From: an uncultured Paracoccaceae bacterium
GTDB lineage: Bacteria; Pseudomonadota; Alphaproteobacteria; Rhodobacterales; Rhodobacteraceae
Assembly: GCA_947497185.1 (NCBI GenBank)
Contig: CANMFL010000001.1
Span: forward strand, 124,001-188,000
Length of the DNA stretch: 64,000 bases
Direction of reading: 5' to 3'
Part shown: positions 27,591-36,806 of the stretch, in pieces
How positions within the stretch are numbered: the first letter of the stretch is position 1
Layout of the letters: every line of letters begins with the position of its first letter
The notes under the pieces: model-generated
What the model saw: the letters and a program-made list of their open reading frames with translations, nothing else
The model's database searches: none
What the model was told of the DNA's origin: nothing
Position numbers and translations under genes: made by a program

Positions 27591-30524
27591 TTAGCGGCCT
27601 AACGACCACCAGCCTTTGCGTTTCGGCTTATCGGGATAATCCGACTCTGCCTTTGGCGCTGGTGTTGCCTCAGGTTGCGGTGCTGGCTCTGGCGTCTTTT
27701 CTGCGACCACTTCTGGTTCCGGTGCAGGAGTTTCGACCGCTGACGCAGCATCTACGGCTGGCGCTTCAGGTGCCGGCGTTTCGGCAACAGGTGCTTCAGC
27801 CACTGGGGCCTCGACCGCTGGCGCCTCTTCGACAGGCGCTACCTTTTTCGCACGGCTGCGGCGTTTCGGCTTTGGCTTTTCTTCAGCTTCTGCCGCTTCA
27901 ACCGGAGCAGCCTCTTCCGTAGGCGCAGCCTCGGAGGCCGCCTCAGCAGTCTCTTCGACAACCACGGGCTTTTTCGCACGACTACGCCGTTTCGGCTTTG
28001 GCTTTTCCTCTGCTGCGGGTTCTTCCGTTGCAGGGGCATCTTGCGCAGGCGCATCAGCTGTCACCGCGTCTGTTTCACCCGCATCAGTTTCAGCCGCGTC
28101 CACCTTCTTGCGCGAACGCCGTGTGCGTGTCCGCTTTGGCTTGTCTTCGGTCGCAGGCGCATCGGTAGCCGCGTCAGTCACAACCGCATCACCATCTGCT
28201 GGCGTATCAGCTACAGCCGAAGCTTTGCCATTATCGCCAGCAGTGTTTTGCGTATCAGTGTTCTGACCTTCAGCGTTCTGGCTATCCTCGGATTGGTTTT
28301 CACCGTTCTGAGCGTCGCCGTTTCCGCCGCCACCCCGCCGCCGCCGACGACGACGCCGCTTGCGCCGTGGTTGGTCTTCGGTAGAATCCTCAGAGGTCGC
28401 ATCACCACCCGCTTCGGATTTGGTCGCTGTGGTCGCATCTGTTTCTGCGTCGCCCTCGTCGTCGGTCATACCCAACAATTCGACGTCATCGTCCTCGTCC
28501 ATCATCACGGACGACACCACAACAGGTGCGGCTTCTGGTACAACGCGTGTCGCGGTTTTGAACTTTTCAATCGCAAAATCAGGCGAGGTCAGCGACATGT
28601 CGCATTCGATCCGCACGGACATGCCGTGACGGGCCTCGATATCGCCAATATGTTCGCGTTTCCCGTTCATCAAGAAGTTGGCGATCGCGATAGGCGCGCG
28701 CACCAGAACTTCTTTTGTGCGGCCGCGTGTGCCTTCTTCTTCGAGGGCGCGCAGGATCGACAATGAGACGTTATCGTCGGACCGCAGCAGACCAGTGCCG
28801 TGGCAATGCGAACACATCTGTGTTGTGGCCTCAAGCATACCGGGGCGCAGACGTTGGCGCGACATTTCCATCAAGCCAAAGCCAGAAATCCGACCAACCT
28901 GAATGCGGGCGCGGTCCGTTTTGAGTTTGTCCTTCATCCGCTTTTCAACAGAGATGTTGTTGCGGCGTTCGTCCATGTCGATAAAGTCGATCACGATCAG
29001 GCCAGCAAGGTCACGCAAGCGTAACTGACGCGCGACTTCATCAGCCGCTTCAAGGTTGGTTTTCAACGCGGTTTGCTCGATCGAGCCTTCTTTGGTTGCA
29101 CGGCCAGAGTTCACGTCGATCGCGACAAGCGCCTCTGTGATCCCGATCACGATGTAGCCACCAGAGGGCAATTGCACCGTCGGGTTGAACATACCACCAA
29201 GGTAAGTTTCGACCTGATAGCGCGCATAAAGCGGCAGTTGCTCGCCGTAGTGTTTCACGTTTTTGGCGTGCGACGGCATGATCATTTTCATGAAGGTCTT
29301 GGCTGTTTTATAGCCTTCTTCACCAGCAACGATCACTTCGTCGATGTCTTTGTTATAGAGATCGCGGATCGAGCGTTTGATCAGGTCGCCTTCCTCGTAA
29401 ATCTTTGCAGGTGCAATAGATTTCAGGGTCAGCTCGCGGATTTGCTCCCACATCCGCTGCAGGTATTCATAGTCGCGTTTGATCTCAGCTTTGGTCCGCT
29501 GGGAACCCGCAGTCCGGATGATCAGACCTGCGCCCTCGGGCACGGTCATGGAATTTGCGATTTCTTTCAGCTTCTTACGGTCAGCAGCGTTGGTGATCTT
29601 GCGGGAAATTCCGCCGCCGCGTGCGGTATTTGGCATCAGCACACAATAGCGACCAGCCAGCGACAGGTACGTTGTCAGAGCAGCGCCTTTGTTGCCGCGT
29701 TCTTCTTTGACAACTTGGATCAAAAGGATCTGGCGAACCTTGACCACTTCTTGGATTTTGTACCGCTTAGGACGTGGTTTGCGTACAGGGCGGACTTCGT
29801 CAGTGTCGTCTTCTTCGGCAACGCTTTCGATGCTGTCGTCTTTGGAAGTGGCATCTTTGCCCGTTTCCGCGTCGTCATCATCGTGGTCGTCAGATTCGTC
29901 ATCGCCGGATGCGTCATCGTCAGATGCGTCGTCTTCGGATGAAGCGTCGTTAGACGTCGTGTCTTGCGCAACTGCATCGTCCACGACAACCGCATCTTCT
30001 GCGTCATCCTCAGCAGATGGTGTCTCAACCGGCGTTTCTGCGACCAACTCCATCGGAGAAGAGCCTTCTTCGCTCTCATCGTTCGCATCCAGATCAATCG
30101 TTTCCATGCCGCTGACTTCGGCTGTTGCGACCGCATCATCGGACACAGCATCAGCAGCCTTCGCACGGCTCCGACGGCGGCGTTTTGGCTTTGGCTTTTC
30201 GTCGTCCTGTTCTTCGGATTCAGCCTTGAGGCTTTCTGCATAAGCTTTTTCTTCAGCGAGCAGTGCTTCGCGATCAGCCACAGGAATCTGGTAATAGTCA
30301 GGGTGGATTTCGGAGAACGCGAGGAACCCGTGGCGATTGCCACCATAGTCCACAAACGCGGCCTGCAACGACGGTTCAACCCGTGTTACCTTGGCGAGAT
30401 AGATGTTCCCAGCAAGCTGACGCTTGAACTGGCTCTCGAAATCAAACTCCTCTACTTTGTTTCCGTCTACGACAACGACGCGGGTTTCTTCCGCGTGCGT
30501 TGCATCGATTAGCATTTTCTTCAT
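27591..30524 (-). CDS. rne: ribonuclease E
   Basis: Endoribonuclease that starts mRNA decay and rRNA/tRNA maturation and scaffolds the degradosome. 977 residues from ATG 30524 (MKKMLIDATHAEETRV). The S1 domain begins near residue 38 and is split by a long acidic, Lys/Arg-patched insert (~100-270) typical of Alphaproteobacteria. Catalytic Asp residues are in VAIDVNSG and IVIDFIDMDERR; the Zn-link is CSHCHGTG. The C-terminal ~350 residues are disordered: a run of Arg then Gly, and a repeated KPKRRSRAKK block separated by Glu/Ala/Pro stretches. A long 5' UTR precedes it. Confidence 0.96.
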   Translation of the reverse strand: MKKMLIDATHAEETRVVVVDGNKVEEFDFESQFKRQLAGNIYLAKVTRVEPSLQAAFVDYGGNRHGFLAFSEIHPDYYQIPVADREALLAEEKAYAESLKAESEEQDDEKPKPKRRRRSRAKAADAVSDDAVATAEVSGMETIDLDANDESEEGSSPMELVAETPVETPSAEDDAEDAVVVDDAVAQDTTSNDASSEDDASDDDASGDDESDDHDDDDAETGKDATSKDDSIESVAEEDDTDEVRPVRKPRPKRYKIQEVVKVRQILLIQVVKEERGNKGAALTTYLSLAGRYCVLMPNTARGGGISRKITNAADRKKLKEIANSMTVPEGAGLIIRTAGSQRTKAEIKRDYEYLQRMWEQIRELTLKSIAPAKIYEEGDLIKRSIRDLYNKDIDEVIVAGEEGYKTAKTFMKMIMPSHAKNVKHYGEQLPLYARYQVETYLGGMFNPTVQLPSGGYIVIGITEALVAIDVNSGRATKEGSIEQTALKTNLEAADEVARQLRLRDLAGLIVIDFIDMDERRNNISVEKRMKDKLKTDRARIQVGRISGFGLMEMSRQRLRPGMLEATTQMCSHCHGTGLLRSDDNVSLSILRALEEEGTRGRTKEVLVRAPIAIANFLMNGKREHIGDIEARHGMSVRIECDMSLTSPDFAIEKFKTATRVVPEAAPVVVSSVMMDEDDDVELLGMTDDEGDAETDATTATKSEAGGDATSEDSTEDQPRRKRRRRRRRRGGGGNGDAQNGENQSEDSQNAEGQNTDTQNTAGDNGKASAVADTPADGDAVVTDAATDAPATEDKPKRTRTRRSRKKVDAAETDAGETDAVTADAPAQDAPATEEPAAEEKPKPKRRSRAKKPVVVEETAEAASEAAPTEEAAPVEAAEAEEKPKPKRRSRAKKVAPVEEAPAVEAPVAEAPVAETPAPEAPAVDAASAVETPAPEPEVVAEKTPEPAPQPEATPAPKAESDYPDKPKRKGWWSLGR

Positions 30525-30861
30525 GATATCCATTCGCACATTGCAAAAGAGCGTCCCCCGGGGGGGCAAGCGTCCTTATGATGTGTCTGATGTTGGCGAT
30601 GTGCGCGTAAGCGTCGACGCGGCCCCTCGGGGCGCATAGATCGTTGCCTGTATATGGCGCGCTTTGCATCGCGTTGGTCTCCGGCACCGCGATTTTGCGA
30701 TACCCATTCAAGGCCCGTGCTGTTGATGTGATCTCTTGCCCAGGGCGTTATGTTGGCTTTTTCAAGCCAAATCAGCTGATCAGATCTGGGGCGCATTGGC
30801 CCCGAACAACCTGTCAGAGAATCTCACCGGGGTCACAACGATCCATCTCGTGGCACTCCCG
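30525..30861 (-). promoter_or_regulatory. long structured 5' UTR of rne
   Basis: About 337 bases between the predicted start of transcription and the rne ATG, with no convincing gene. It holds several GC-rich hairpins, for example around GCGTCCCCCGGGGGGGC, GGCCCCTCGGGGC and TTGGCTT-TTTC-AAGCCAA (30752-30770 area). E. coli rne has a similarly long 5' UTR through which RNase E limits its own mRNA; the same is inferred here. Confidence 0.5.
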
Positions 30862-30868
30862 TATCCCA

Positions 30869-30898
30869 TATATAGTGTGGCATCGTTACAAATTACAA
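30869..30898 (-). promoter_or_regulatory. predicted rne promoter
   Basis: On the minus strand: TTGTAA (30898-30893), an 18-base spacer, then TATATA (30874-30869). This sets the transcript start near 30861. Confidence 0.45.
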
Positions 30899-30969
30899 TC
30901 ACAAAGTATACGAAGTCGCTACAACTGGACCGAACACCCATTTTTATCCACAGGACGAAGAGTTTTTAA

Positions 30970-31281
30970 ATGAGACGTATTTTAACGATTTTCAGTATTT
31001 GGCTGTTACCGAACACGGCACAAGCTGGCTGTGCGAGCTTTCTTGAGAATCCCGATGACGCACCTGCGTATCAGATTTGCTATGGGGATGCCTGTGACCT
31101 GACGACGCTGGACTACGCCTGCTCTAATGTCACCGACTACCGCGCCCAATATGCGGTTGGATGGTCGGTGCGGTGCACCATGACCGCCGGTCAGGACGAC
31201 GGGGTGTGTCGATATTTCTGGCAGGACCGACTGATTGATCCTGCCAAATATGATTTCATCACGATAACCGAGATCGACTAA
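30970..31281 (+). CDS. small exported cysteine-rich protein
   Basis: 103 residues with a signal peptide (MRRILTIFSIWLLPNTAQAG). The mature part has six cysteines (C-A-S, ICYGDACDL, YACSN, RCTM, VCRYFW), likely forming disulfides in the periplasm. No family is recognised with certainty. It ends next to the stop of the leftward dctD-like gene. The 446 bases upstream are shared with the rne leader. Confidence 0.7.
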   Translation: MRRILTIFSIWLLPNTAQAGCASFLENPDDAPAYQICYGDACDLTTLDYACSNVTDYRAQYAVGWSVRCTMTAGQDDGVCRYFWQDRLIDPAKYDFITITEID

Positions 31282-32619
31282 TCAAGCCGCCAGATAATCC
31301 GAGCGCTGCAAGCCGTACTTTGCCATTTTTTCGTTCAACGTCCGGCGTGGCAGGCACAATTCGTCCATCACAGCGACGATAGAGCCTTTGTGGCGGCGCA
31401 TTGTGTTGTCGATCAGCATCCGTTCAAACGCTTCGACAAATTCCTTGAGCGGTTTGCCTTCGGTTGTCATTGCCGGTTTCACCTCTTCGGTGTCCGACAT
31501 CAACAGCGACGCGATCGATCCTGTGCCGCGACGGTTCTGAAGCACCGCGCGTTCGGCCACGTTGATCAGTTGACGCACGTTGCCCGGCCAAGGGGCCTGC
31601 AACAATTGTGCCGCTTCCTGTGCTGTGACTTCAGGGGCGTCGCAGCCGTATTCATCCGCGAACTGCTCGCCAAGGCGGGTGAACAAGGTCAGGATATCTT
31701 CGCCGCGTTGGCGCAGAGGTGGGACCGTGATCCGCAAGGCTGCTAGGCGATAGAACAGGTCGGGACGCAGCACGCTTTCGCAGGTTTTGTCCTGCTCTTG
31801 CAGGTTACAAATCGCGACAATACGCGTTTCCGCTGGCGTGCCTTGTTCGTTAATCGCCGTCAGCAAACGGGCTTGCAGCTTGTCTGACAGAACCTCGACG
31901 TCTTCCAACACCAGAGTGCCGCCACGTGCGGCTTCGATTGCGGGGATCGGCTCGCCTTCGTCAGCAGGGCCGAACAGGCGGCGGCCAAGACTGTCTTCGT
32001 CGAACGCCGAACAGGACACGAGGTTGAACATCTTCGACGCCCGTGCCCCAACAGCATGCAGCGCGTGTGCCACAAGCGTTTTGCCCGTACCCGTTTCGCC
32101 CTCAATCAGCACATGACCATCGGCCTGACCCAGATCGAGAATGTCTTCTTTCAGACGCTCCATCACAGGTGACTGGCCAATCAGTTTCTTGATAATCGCC
32201 GATCCATCGGACAATTCACGACGCAGCACGCGGTTATCCAGCGTCAAACGCCGTGCATTGGTGGCGCGTTTCGCAAGTTCCGTCATCCGGTCAGGGTTGA
32301 ACGGCTTTTCAAGGAAATCAAACGCACCAACGCGCATTGCCTCAACAGCCATTGGCACATCGCCATGACCTGTGATCATGATGACAGGCAAAGAGCTGTC
32401 GACGCCTTTGAGTTTTTTCAGGAATTGCATCCCGTCCATACCCGGCATTTTGATGTCGCTGACAACAATGCCCGGAAAGTCGGGCGTCAGCGCCTTCAGC
32501 GCATCTTCGGCGCTGGCGTAAGTTTCCGTGTCGAACCCAGACAGTGCCAACCACTGGGAAATCGACTGCCGCATATCTTTTTCATCATCAACAATGGCGA
32601 TCTTCATGGCCTTGCTCAT
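31282..32619 (-). CDS. dctD: DctD-like response regulator lacking the GAFTGA loop
   Basis: 445 residues: receiver domain (~5-120; phospho-acceptor Asp in VVSDIKMPGMDG), AAA+ domain (~145-375; Walker A GETGTGKT) and a Fis-type helix-turn-helix at the C-terminus (RRTLNEKMAKYGL). Between Walker A and Walker B, where enhancer-binding proteins have ELFGHE-GAFTGA, this protein reads RRLFGPADEGEPIPAIEAARGG: the sigma-54-contacting loop is gone. Walker B is also altered (GTLVLEDVE). It probably regulates C4-dicarboxylate uptake without sigma-54, as known for GAFTGA-less NtrC in Rhodobacter. AAGGA precedes its ATG; dctB lies 12 bases upstream. Confidence 0.85.
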   Translation of the reverse strand: MSKAMKIAIVDDEKDMRQSISQWLALSGFDTETYASAEDALKALTPDFPGIVVSDIKMPGMDGMQFLKKLKGVDSSLPVIMITGHGDVPMAVEAMRVGAFDFLEKPFNPDRMTELAKRATNARRLTLDNRVLRRELSDGSAIIKKLIGQSPVMERLKEDILDLGQADGHVLIEGETGTGKTLVAHALHAVGARASKMFNLVSCSAFDEDSLGRRLFGPADEGEPIPAIEAARGGTLVLEDVEVLSDKLQARLLTAINEQGTPAETRIVAICNLQEQDKTCESVLRPDLFYRLAALRITVPPLRQRGEDILTLFTRLGEQFADEYGCDAPEVTAQEAAQLLQAPWPGNVRQLINVAERAVLQNRRGTGSIASLLMSDTEEVKPAMTTEGKPLKEFVEAFERMLIDNTMRRHKGSIVAVMDELCLPRRTLNEKMAKYGLQRSDYLAA

Positions 32620-32630
32620 CGGATTATTCC

Positions 32631-34409
32631 TTATTCTGCCGCAGCTATCTGTTCTTCATAGATAGGAAGCTGCACCTCAAAAACAGCCCCCCCCGCCACT
32701 GCATTTCGCGCAGTCAGGCGTCCGCCAAGGTCGTTTACGATCCCGGATGAAATCGCAAGCCCTAGGCCAACGCCATCGCCGGGCTCTTTGGTGGTGTAAA
32801 ATGGTTCGAATAACTCGTCGAGATTATCAATCCCCTGCCCGTTATCACGGACCGTCAAACTGACGGTGTCACCTGCCGCAAGGATGATCTCAATCGCAGG
32901 CTCATCGGATAGTTTTGTGGCGTCCAGTGCATTGCGCAGTAGGTTGATAATGACCTGCTCTAGCCGCAGTCGGTCCCCCATGATCATCACTGGTTCGGAC
33001 GGCAATGTGCGGGTGATATCGACGTCGCGCGTTTTCAGCTGAGGTTCCATCATCATCAAGGCAGACGACACCGCAGCCCTTGTATCCACAGGTTCAAACG
33101 CATCGCCGCCTTTGCGGGCGTATGATTTCAACTGGCGGGTAATCGCCCCCATGCGGTCAATCAGATCATCAATGCGTTGGAAGGATGACAAGGCCTCGTC
33201 GGGGCGTTTGCGCTGCAGCAACAACCGTGCGCCCGCGAGATAGGTTTTCATCGCAGCGAGCGGCTGGTTCAGCTCGTGACTGACCGCCGCTGACATCTCG
33301 CCCAAGGCCGCCAATTTTGACGATTGCGCCAGCGTTAATTCCGCGACCTCAAGCGTCTTTTCGACCTTCTCGCGTTCGGCAATTTCCCGCTGCAGTCGTG
33401 CGTTTAATGCGCGCAACTCTGCCGACTCGCGTTGGAAAAAGATCAGGCGCGACGTGGTTTTGCGGTTCGACAGCCAGAACATCAGCGCCAGCAAGATCGC
33501 GAATCCCATCACCTCGATGGCAAGGACGCCGTTCACCTTTTCACGCACTGAACTGTAGGTCGTGAAACTGACCATGCGCCAGCCTTGGAACGGCACACGG
33601 ATTTCGCGGCGCAGCACAGCCTCGCCGCCCAAGTAGATATCAATCGGCGGATCGGCCCATTCTTGGGTGGCCTGCAACGCCCGTTCAATCGCGGATGGCG
33701 CAGATTGACGCGACAACGCATCGGCCTCTTGCAAGCCACGCCAGCGCGGCTCTGTCGCCAGAATGATGTCGCCCTGACTGGTGGTCACGAACACAGCGTC
33801 CGACACCCCTGCCCAGCCGCGTTCCAGCTTGGCCATGTCGACCTCGACGGTGATGACACCTAGGACAACGCCGCTGGCTTCGATCTTGCGGGAATAAACA
33901 AAAACGTAGCCGCCCGACTCGCGTGCAGCCACGGTGAAGGTCGTGGCATTACTACGCAAAGCATTCACAAAATAGGGTTCTGACTTGTGGATTTCAGCAA
34001 TCTTGTTGCGATCTGTCGCGGCGACCGTGCGGCCATCGCGATCCAACAACATCAAGGACGCCGCACCGATTTCGTCCACAAACGACAACAACCGCTGCGT
34101 GGACAGCGAATAGTTGCGATCCTGCAAAGCGGTGATCAGCTCAGGGTCACGCGCCAACAGCTGCGGGACGATGGAATTGCGCTGCAGCTCGCTCATCAAG
34201 CTGGCCACATAGAGCGTCAACCGCACCTCAGCCCGTGTGTTCGTACTGGCCGTAAAGCGCTGGGTCAGCAGATTATTGGTGACGGAAATCACAACAATCG
34301 CCATCACACACACCGCCACAACAGCGATGCGAAACAGCCAACGGTCCGGACGTTTGGGTTTAGAAGAGGCAGCAGCTTGCGTCATAAGCGCAAGTCTAGG
34401 ACGGGTCAT
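32631..34409 (-). CDS. dctB: C4-dicarboxylate sensor histidine kinase DctB
   Basis: 592 residues. An N-terminal membrane helix (~25-50), a periplasmic double-Cache sensor region (~55-290), a second membrane helix (~295-315), a coiled linker (ELRALNARLQREIAEREKVEKTLE), the H-box AAVSHELNQPLAAMK and an ATPase domain with DNGQGID and GLGLAISSGI. AGGA lies 4 bases before ATG 34409, supporting this start over the ATG at 34385. Paired with dctD in one operon. No DctPQM transporter genes are in the window. Confidence 0.92.
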   Translation of the reverse strand: MTRPRLALMTQAAASSKPKRPDRWLFRIAVVAVCVMAIVVISVTNNLLTQRFTASTNTRAEVRLTLYVASLMSELQRNSIVPQLLARDPELITALQDRNYSLSTQRLLSFVDEIGAASLMLLDRDGRTVAATDRNKIAEIHKSEPYFVNALRSNATTFTVAARESGGYVFVYSRKIEASGVVLGVITVEVDMAKLERGWAGVSDAVFVTTSQGDIILATEPRWRGLQEADALSRQSAPSAIERALQATQEWADPPIDIYLGGEAVLRREIRVPFQGWRMVSFTTYSSVREKVNGVLAIEVMGFAILLALMFWLSNRKTTSRLIFFQRESAELRALNARLQREIAEREKVEKTLEVAELTLAQSSKLAALGEMSAAVSHELNQPLAAMKTYLAGARLLLQRKRPDEALSSFQRIDDLIDRMGAITRQLKSYARKGGDAFEPVDTRAAVSSALMMMEPQLKTRDVDITRTLPSEPVMIMGDRLRLEQVIINLLRNALDATKLSDEPAIEIILAAGDTVSLTVRDNGQGIDNLDELFEPFYTTKEPGDGVGLGLAISSGIVNDLGGRLTARNAVAGGAVFEVQLPIYEEQIAAAE

Positions 34410-34433
34410 GATTTCCTACAAGCGACCACGCGT

Positions 34434-35102
34434 TCACGCGGCGGTCAATTGCCCAAGCAGGCCCGCGAACAGCGCTTTTCCGTCAGTCCCACCGTGACCT
34501 GCGTCGACAGCACGTTCCGGATGCGGCATCATACCCAGCACGCGACGGTTCTCGGACAACACACCTGCGATATCCGCAACAGAGCCATTCGGGTTCTGCG
34601 CATAAGTAAACGCGATCCGGTCCTCGCCTTGCAGCACAGCCAGCGTTTCAGCATCAGCAGTGTAATTGCCGTCGTGATGGGCAACAGGATAGTTCACCAC
34701 ATCCCCTTTGGCGTAGCCTTCGGTAAAGGCGGACGCTGTTGTCGCAACTTTCAAGCCAACTGTCTTACACAGAAATTTCAGACCCGCATTGCGCATCAAC
34801 GCACCCGGCAGCAGACCCGTTTCGGTCAGCACCTGAAACCCGTTACACACACCAAGCGCATAGCCGCCGCGCTCAACATGCGCGACAATCGCTTGTGACA
34901 CGGGACTTTGCGCCGCAATCGCACCACAGCGCAGGTAGTCACCGAACGAAAACCCACCGGGCACCGCGACCAGATCCACACCTTCCGGCAACGTGGCATC
35001 TTTATGCCAAACCATGCTCACGTCGGCACCCGCAGCCTTCAGGGCCACGGCCATATCCCGATCACAGTTAGAGCCCGGAAAAACGATAACGGCAGCGCGC
35101 AT
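34434..35102 (-). CDS. purQ: phosphoribosylformylglycinamidine synthase, glutaminase subunit
   Basis: Class I glutamine amidotransferase supplying ammonia to PurL in purine synthesis. 222 residues from ATG 35102. The nucleophile Cys is in [13 protein letters not shown] and the His/Glu pair in [10 protein letters not shown]. Its start overlaps the purS stop (ATGA). Operon order purC-purS-purQ; the purL partner is not in the window. Confidence 0.96.
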   Translation of the reverse strand: MRAAVIVFPGSNCDRDMAVALKAAGADVSMVWHKDATLPEGVDLVAVPGGFSFGDYLRCGAIAAQSPVSQAIVAHVERGGYALGVCNGFQVLTETGLLPGALMRNAGLKFLCKTVGLKVATTASAFTEGYAKGDVVNYPVAHHDGNYTADAETLAVLQGEDRIAFTYAQNPNGSVADIAGVLSENRRVLGMMPHPERAVDAGHGGTDGKALFAGLLGQLTAA

Positions 35103-35332
35103 CACAGCACCTCGACGCGGTAGCTTTCGATCACCGTGTTCGCGAGTAGCTTTTCGCACATCTCGCCAATCGTGGCCTCAGTTGTACCTTCGGCCAATTC
35201 CAGCTCGATCACTTTGCCCTGACGCACATCTTCAACACCAGCAAACCCCAACGTGCCAAGCGCGTGCTTTACAGCAGCCCCCTGCGGGTCCAACACACCG
35301 TTTTTCAACATCACATGCACACGGGCTTTCAT
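35102..35332 (-). CDS. purS: phosphoribosylformylglycinamidine synthase subunit PurS
   Basis: 76-residue subunit that bridges PurL and PurQ in the multi-subunit FGAM synthase of Alphaproteobacteria and Gram-positives. The sequence from [18 protein letters not shown] to the end is typical. Overlaps purQ by one base and lies 50 bases after purC. Confidence 0.95.
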   Translation of the reverse strand: MKARVHVMLKNGVLDPQGAAVKHALGTLGFAGVEDVRQGKVIELELAEGTTEATIGEMCEKLLANTVIESYRVEVL

Positions 35333-35382
35333 CGGCGGGTCCTCATCTTCATTTCGCTATAACAACTCAAACGGCGCACCGC

Positions 35383-36147
35383 TTAATTGATCAAAGTAGG
35401 CTTCGTAGGCGCGTGGGTCACATTGGTCGGAAGAACGCCGAGACGCTTTGCGACTTCGGTATAGGCATCAGCCAAATCACCCAGATCCTGACGGAACACA
35501 TCTTTATCCAGCTTTTGACCGGATTCGATATCCCACAAACGGCAGCTATCCGGGCTGATCTCGTCGGCGACAACCAAGCGTGGAAATTCGTTGTCCCAGA
35601 CACGACCGATCTCGATTTTGAAGTCGATCAGTTTGATACCAACGCCGTACATCACACCGGACATGAAATCATTCACCCGCAGTGCCATACTGACGATATC
35701 GTCCATTTCTTGTTGGGTCGCCCAACCGAAAGCTGCGATATATTCTTCTGGCACCAGCGGATCACCCAGCGCGTCGTCTTTGTATGAAAACTCAACAATC
35801 GGACGCGGCAATGCCATACCTTCGGCAAGACCCAGACGTTTCGCCATTGATCCCGCAGCAAAGTTGCGCACGATGACTTCCAGCGGAATAATCTCGACCT
35901 GACGGATCAATTGCTCACGCATGTTCAAGCGTTTGATAAAATGTGTGGGGACGCCGATTTGGGTCAACCCGTTCATGAAATACTCGGACAGGCGGTTGTT
36001 CAACACGCCTTTGCCTTCAATCACGGCCTTCTTTTCGGCATTGAATGCGGTCGCATCATCCTTAAAATACTGGACATAGGTGCCTGGTTCAGGACCTTCG
36101 TACAGAATTTTCGCTTTGCCTTCGTAGACCAGTTTGCGACGTGCCAT
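35383..36147 (-). CDS. purC: SAICAR synthase
   Basis: Condenses CAIR with aspartate in purine synthesis. 254 residues from ATG 36147 ([18 protein letters not shown], the conserved beginning). Signature segments [19 protein letters not shown] and [13 protein letters not shown]...[16 protein letters not shown] are intact. First gene of the purC-purS-purQ cluster and divergent from the DUF1476 gene. Confidence 0.97.
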   Translation of the reverse strand: MARRKLVYEGKAKILYEGPEPGTYVQYFKDDATAFNAEKKAVIEGKGVLNNRLSEYFMNGLTQIGVPTHFIKRLNMREQLIRQVEIIPLEVIVRNFAAGSMAKRLGLAEGMALPRPIVEFSYKDDALGDPLVPEEYIAAFGWATQQEMDDIVSMALRVNDFMSGVMYGVGIKLIDFKIEIGRVWDNEFPRLVVADEISPDSCRLWDIESGQKLDKDVFRQDLGDLADAYTEVAKRLGVLPTNVTHAPTKPTLIN

Positions 36148-36281
36148 GCCAACATTCCCCGTGTCACACCGCGCAGCGCGATGCGTCATAGCGCGCCTCA
36201 TAATCCAAGCACCCCTTGCGAGCAAGCCCGCGCGACGTCATATCAAGAGTAACGACAGTATAACCGATCAGAGGAACACCC

Positions 36282-36596
36282 ATGTCCAGCTTCAAAGACC
36301 GCGAAAATGCGTTTGAAAACAAATTCGCCCATGACGCAGAAATGCAATTCAAAGCCGAAGCCCGCCGCAACAAATTGTTGGGTCTTTGGGCTGCAGACCT
36401 GATGGGCAAATCGGCTGACGAAGCGGCCGCATACGCCAAAGAGGTCATCAAGTCCGACTTCGAAGAAGCGGGCGACGAAGATGTCTACCGCAAAGTCTCT
36501 GGCGATCTGGGTGACAAAGCAGACGAGACCACAATCCGCGCTAAAATGGCAGAGTACATGATCGAAGCCAAAGCGCAGTTGATCGACGAGCTTTAA
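36282..36596 (+). CDS. F1-ATPase inhibitor subunit zeta (DUF1476)
   Basis: 104 residues beginning MSSFKDRENAFENKFAHD, matching the zeta protein of Paracoccus denitrificans, which inserts its N-terminus into F1 and blocks ATP hydrolysis by ATP synthase. The four-helix region rich in Ala/Glu/Lys is intact. Single-gene transcript ending in the hairpin at 36625. Confidence 0.93.
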   Translation: MSSFKDRENAFENKFAHDAEMQFKAEARRNKLLGLWAADLMGKSADEAAAYAKEVIKSDFEEAGDEDVYRKVSGDLGDKADETTIRAKMAEYMIEAKAQLIDEL

Positions 36597-36624
36597 GCCT
36601 CGCTTTCAGTTTCAAACATCTTAA

Positions 36625-36658
36625 ATGGCGCAGCCCGATGTGGGTGCGCCATCTTTTT
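36625..36658 (+). terminator. terminator after the zeta subunit gene
   Basis: ATGGCGCA (36625-36632) pairs perfectly with TGCGCCAT (36645-36652), followed by CTTTTT. Confidence 0.8.
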
Positions 36659-36806
36659 GTGCCTATACACAGCGGCCTTTTACTACGCTTTGATACAGCA
36701 CCTCATAATGTTCAGTACAAAATTTCAGTTGATCCAATTTGCCGCCCGTGACATGCCCCGCTGACATTTCGCGCAGCCGCGCCACAAACCCAAGGCGGAG
36801 ACCATC

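Noticed and set aside
27591..28430. CRISPR-like direct repeats
   Set aside because: The repeats are in-frame codons for Lys/Arg-rich blocks of RNase E, with uneven spacing; no CRISPR array was seen in the window.
28041..28766. 241-codon frame antisense to rne
   Set aside because: Opposite strand of a low-complexity, repeat-rich part of RNase E; long open frames are expected there by chance.
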